From NCBI GenBank assembly GCA_003577305.1, contig QEVL01000020.1:48926-112925 (forward strand): a stretch of 64,000 nucleotides of DNA, written 5' to 3'. The position numbers and the translations under genes are program-made. This document shows, piece by piece, positions 61,721 to 64,000 of the stretch; position 1 is the stretch's first letter, and every line of letters starts with the position of its first letter. The DNA is from Burkholderiales bacterium. GTDB taxonomy: Bacteria > Pseudomonadota > Gammaproteobacteria > Burkholderiales > Burkholderiaceae_E. The notes under the pieces are model-generated. The model saw nothing but the letters and a program-made list of their open reading frames with translations, was not told where the DNA came from and searched no databases.

Positions 61721-63678
61721 CGCGCCTCCAGTTCCGCGGGCTCGGCCGGCGCCGGCTTCGACGGCCGCGGCGGCTCGATCAGGGTCTCGAGCACCAGGTC
61801 GGTGCGGATTCTCGACGTGGTGCCGTCCTGGAAAGTGATCGTCGTGTCGACGTGCACGCTCGAACGGTCGGAGTAGATCGCGTCGATGATGTCCGCGTAC
61901 TTCTCGTTGATGACGCCGCGGCGCACCTTGCGGGTGCGCGTGAGTTCGCCGTCGTCGGCGTCGAGCTCCTTGTACAGCAGCACCAGCTTGTGGATGCGCT
62001 GCGGCTCGGGCAGCGAGGCATTGACCTTCTCGACCTCCTCGCGCAGCAGCCTGTAGACCCGCGGCTGCGCGGCGAGGCTGGTGTAGTTGGTGAACGCGAT
62101 GCCGCGCTGCTCGGCCCACTTGGCGACGATCGAGTAGCGGATGCAGATGATCGCGGTCAGGTAGGGCTTGCCGTGGCCGAGGATCACCGCCTCGGCGATG
62201 AACGGCGAGAACTTCAGCTTGTTCTCGATGAACATCGGCGAGAAGCGGGTGCCGGTCGATGTGGTGGCGAGGTCCTTGATGCGGTCGATCACCACCAGGT
62301 GCCCGTTCTCCTTCTTGATGTAGCCGGCATCGCCGGTGTGCATCCAGCCGTCGCGCAGGTCGGCGCGGGTGGCCTCCTCGTTCTTGTAGAAGCCCAGGAA
62401 AGTGCCGGCGCTGCGCGCGACGATCTCGCCGACGCCGTTGGCGTCGGGGTTGTCGATGCGCACTTCGGAGGTGTCGAAAGGCACGCCCACGGTGTCGAAG
62501 TCGACGTCGTCGGGCCGGTGGATCGTGTAGGCGCCCGACAGTTCGGTCTGCCCGTAGATCTGGCGCAGCGGCACCCCCATCGCCTGGAAGAAGCGGAAGG
62601 TCTCGGGGCCGAGCGCGGCGCCGCCGGTGGCCGCCGACTTCAGGTAAGTGAAGCCGAGCCGGTCGCGCAGCGCCCTGAACAGGATGAAGTCGGCGAGCTT
62701 CGAGCGGCGGCGCTGGTCGAGTGCGGCCAGCCCGAGCTTCATGCCCCATTCGAACATCTTCTGCTTGAACGGGGTCGCGTCCATGATGCGCGCGCGCACG
62801 TCGGCGGCGATCTGCTCCCAGACGCGCGGCGCGAGCAGCACGAAAGTGGGACCGATCTCGCGCAGGTCGGCCATCTGCGTTTCGGGCTCCTCGACGAAGT
62901 TCACCGTGATGCGCGAGATCAGCGCCTGCGCCACCGCGTAGACCTGCTCCATGATCCAGGGCAGCGGCAGCATCGAAACGTAGTTGTCGGTGGGCAGTTT
63001 CGGGTCGGCGCGCAGGTACGACAGGCAGTGCGCGAGGAACGGCCCCGATTGCAGCATCGCCAGCTTCGGGTTCGAGACGGTGCCCGAGGTGGTGCACAGC
63101 ACCGCGACGTCTTCGCCCTTGCCCAGCGCCACCTCGGCCGCGAAGCGCCCGGGGTCGGCCGCCTCGACTTTCGCGGCCACCGCCTTGAGTTCCTCCCAGC
63201 TCATCAGCCTGGGGTCGTCGTACTTGCGCATGCCGCGCGGGTCGAAATAGATGATCCGCTCGATCGGCGCGGACGCGGTTTCGCCGACTTCGAGCAGCTT
63301 GTCGACCTGTTCCTCGTCTTCGGCGAGCACGATGCGCACCTGCGCGTAGTCGAGCAGGTAGGCGACCTCCTGGTTCAGCGCGTCGTGGTAGATGCCGAGC
63401 GTCATGCAGCCGATCGCGTGGGCCGCGATCTCGCCCCAGAGCATCTCGGGACGGTTCTTGCCGATGAGGCTCACCGTCTCGCCGCGCCGCACGCCCAGCC
63501 CGTGGAGGCCGAGCGCGATCTCTTTCACCCGCGCCAGGTAGTCGGACCAGGTGAACTCGTTCCAGATGCCGAATTCCTTCTCGCGGATCGCGACCTCCGC
63601 CGGCCAGCGCGTCGCGTTGTGCACCAGCAGCTTCGGGAAGGTGTCGTGCTGGACGACGTCGCCGTACTCGGGCTGCAT
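61717..63678 (-). CDS. Long-chain-type acyl-CoA synthetase (AMP-forming)
   Basis: A 653-residue ANL-superfamily ligase of the FAA1/FadD15 type. The P-loop is VLCTTSGTVSNPKLAML (TSGT kept, the usual glycine before PK missing), A5 YGQTELSGAYT, A7 DGWMHTGDAGYI and A8 DRIKDLATTSTGTRFSPMFIENKL. It activates a carboxylic acid to its CoA ester. Its place inside a liv transporter operon, between livG and livH, indicates vectorial uptake and activation of an imported acid. The ATG at 63678 directly follows the livG stop (TGAATG). The substrate is unknown. Confidence 0.9.
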   Translation of the reverse strand: MQPEYGDVVQHDTFPKLLVHNATRWPAEVAIREKEFGIWNEFTWSDYLARVKEIALGLHGLGVRRGETVSLIGKNRPEMLWGEIAAHAIGCMTLGIYHDALNQEVAYLLDYAQVRIVLAEDEEQVDKLLEVGETASAPIERIIYFDPRGMRKYDDPRLMSWEELKAVAAKVEAADPGRFAAEVALGKGEDVAVLCTTSGTVSNPKLAMLQSGPFLAHCLSYLRADPKLPTDNYVSMLPLPWIMEQVYAVAQALISRITVNFVEEPETQMADLREIGPTFVLLAPRVWEQIAADVRARIMDATPFKQKMFEWGMKLGLAALDQRRRSKLADFILFRALRDRLGFTYLKSAATGGAALGPETFRFFQAMGVPLRQIYGQTELSGAYTIHRPDDVDFDTVGVPFDTSEVRIDNPDANGVGEIVARSAGTFLGFYKNEEATRADLRDGWMHTGDAGYIKKENGHLVVIDRIKDLATTSTGTRFSPMFIENKLKFSPFIAEAVILGHGKPYLTAIICIRYSIVAKWAEQRGIAFTNYTSLAAQPRVYRLLREEVEKVNASLPEPQRIHKLVLLYKELDADDGELTRTRKVRRGVINEKYADIIDAIYSDRSSVHVDTTITFQDGTTSRIRTDLVLETLIEPPRPSKPAPAEPAELEAR

Positions 63679-64000
63679 TCAGACGGCTCCCGCTTCGTCT
63701 TCGACGCCGAGGTAGGCGCGCTTGACGTGCTCGTTGTCCATGATGTCGTGCGGCAGGCCGTCGGCGATGACCCGCCCGAAATCGAGCACCATGACGCGAT
63801 GCGAGATGTCCATGACGACGCCCATGTCGTGCTCGATCATGATCACCGTCATGCCCCATTCCTCGTTGAGGTCGACGACGTAGCGGGCCATGTCCTCCTT
63901 TTCCTCGAGGTTCATGCCGGCCATCGGCTCGTCGAGCAGGATCAGGTCGGGCTTGACCGCGATCGCCCGGGCGAGCTCGACGCGCTTGCGCAGGCCGTAG
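63679..64000 (-). CDS. livG: Branched-chain-type ABC transporter ATP-binding protein LivG, C-terminal part (cut by window end)
   Basis: The frame enters from the window end with YGLRKRVELARAIAVKPDLI, followed by Walker B LLDEPMAGMN and the LivG-typical WGMTVIMIEHDMGVVMDISH, VLDFGRVIADG and KRAYLGVEDEAGAV. It is the last third (106 codons) of the second ATPase of the transporter, apparently the first gene of this group in the window. The Walker A and signature motifs lie outside. Confidence 0.93.
   Translation of the reverse strand, partial: YGLRKRVELARAIAVKPDLILLDEPMAGMNLEEKEDMARYVVDLNEEWGMTVIMIEHDMGVVMDISHRVMVLDFGRVIADGLPHDIMDNEHVKRAYLGVEDEAGAV

Overview
The window is about 64 kb of very GC-rich DNA from a chromosome. 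Gene content and order suggest a betaproteobacterium of the order Burkholderiales: gatCAB divergent from mreBCD-mrdA-rodA, aceK inside a leucine/isovalerate (liu) catabolic cluster with both a MerR and a TetR regulator, a liv-type ABC transporter interleaved with acyl-CoA ligases, and a PaaY-like carbonic anhydrase. The species cannot be fixed from sequence alone. The genes are tightly packed, with many ATGA, GTGA or TTGA stop/start overlaps. I saw no tRNA, rRNA, CRISPR array or intact transposon.

Layout. 1-2186: end of glmU and complete glmS. 2187-3165: a decayed stretch behind glmS holding a second copy of the glmS 3' end and its hairpin, a 110-bp inverted-repeat element, and the C-terminal stub of an ABC-2 permease. 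3322-9471: glycogen/maltodextrin genes glgB-glgX-malQ, translationally coupled. 9474-12272: a quinone oxidoreductase and a divergent MFS exporter. 12339-18033: a copper/NO block (DUF2946 protein, PCuAC copper chaperone, NnrS, CopA ATPase, CopZ) and a small heat-shock protein with a sigma-32-like promoter. 18130-23118: oxoadipyl-CoA-type thiolase, AmpG, YitT-family protein, exonuclease III, pyrE. 23122-26852: gatC-gatA-lipoprotein-gatB on the minus strand. 27093-32625: mreB-mreC-mreD-mrdA-rodA (cell elongation), with mreB frameshifted as read.

32649-39470: a second quinone oxidoreductase, then a plus-strand run of a CnbZ-like deaminase, a ThDP enzyme, a BASS-family carrier, a nucleotide-sugar-epimerase-like protein, an internally deleted SDR and a DUF364 protein. 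The pathway of this run is not recognised. 39685-40410: SMUG1-type uracil-DNA glycosylase. 40407-53152: the leucine/isovalerate cluster (MerR regulator, thioesterase, isovaleryl-CoA dehydrogenase, aceK, thiolase, acyl-CoA dehydrogenase, TetR regulator, liuB, liuC, liuD, liuE). It degrades isovaleryl-CoA to acetyl-CoA and acetoacetate; the thiolase can recover acetyl-CoA and AceK can set flux into the glyoxylate shunt. 53149-56436: DUF1289 protein, metallo-beta-lactamase-fold hydrolase, PaaY-like protein and a GGDEF protein. 56451-64000: a minus-strand liv-type ABC transporter operon (livG, acyl-CoA synthetase, livH, livM, binding protein, livF, PaaK-like ligase).

The most notable signal is that three otherwise conserved genes (mreB, an SDR gene, livH) each lack an internal block: about 40 bp, about 420 bp and about 190 bp. 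This is either gene decay or systematic collapse in the assembly. Other items worth attention are the duplicated glmS attachment-like end, the paired LiuR-like operators plus a TetR-type palindrome in the liu cluster, and the unassigned deaminase/ThDP/transporter cluster.
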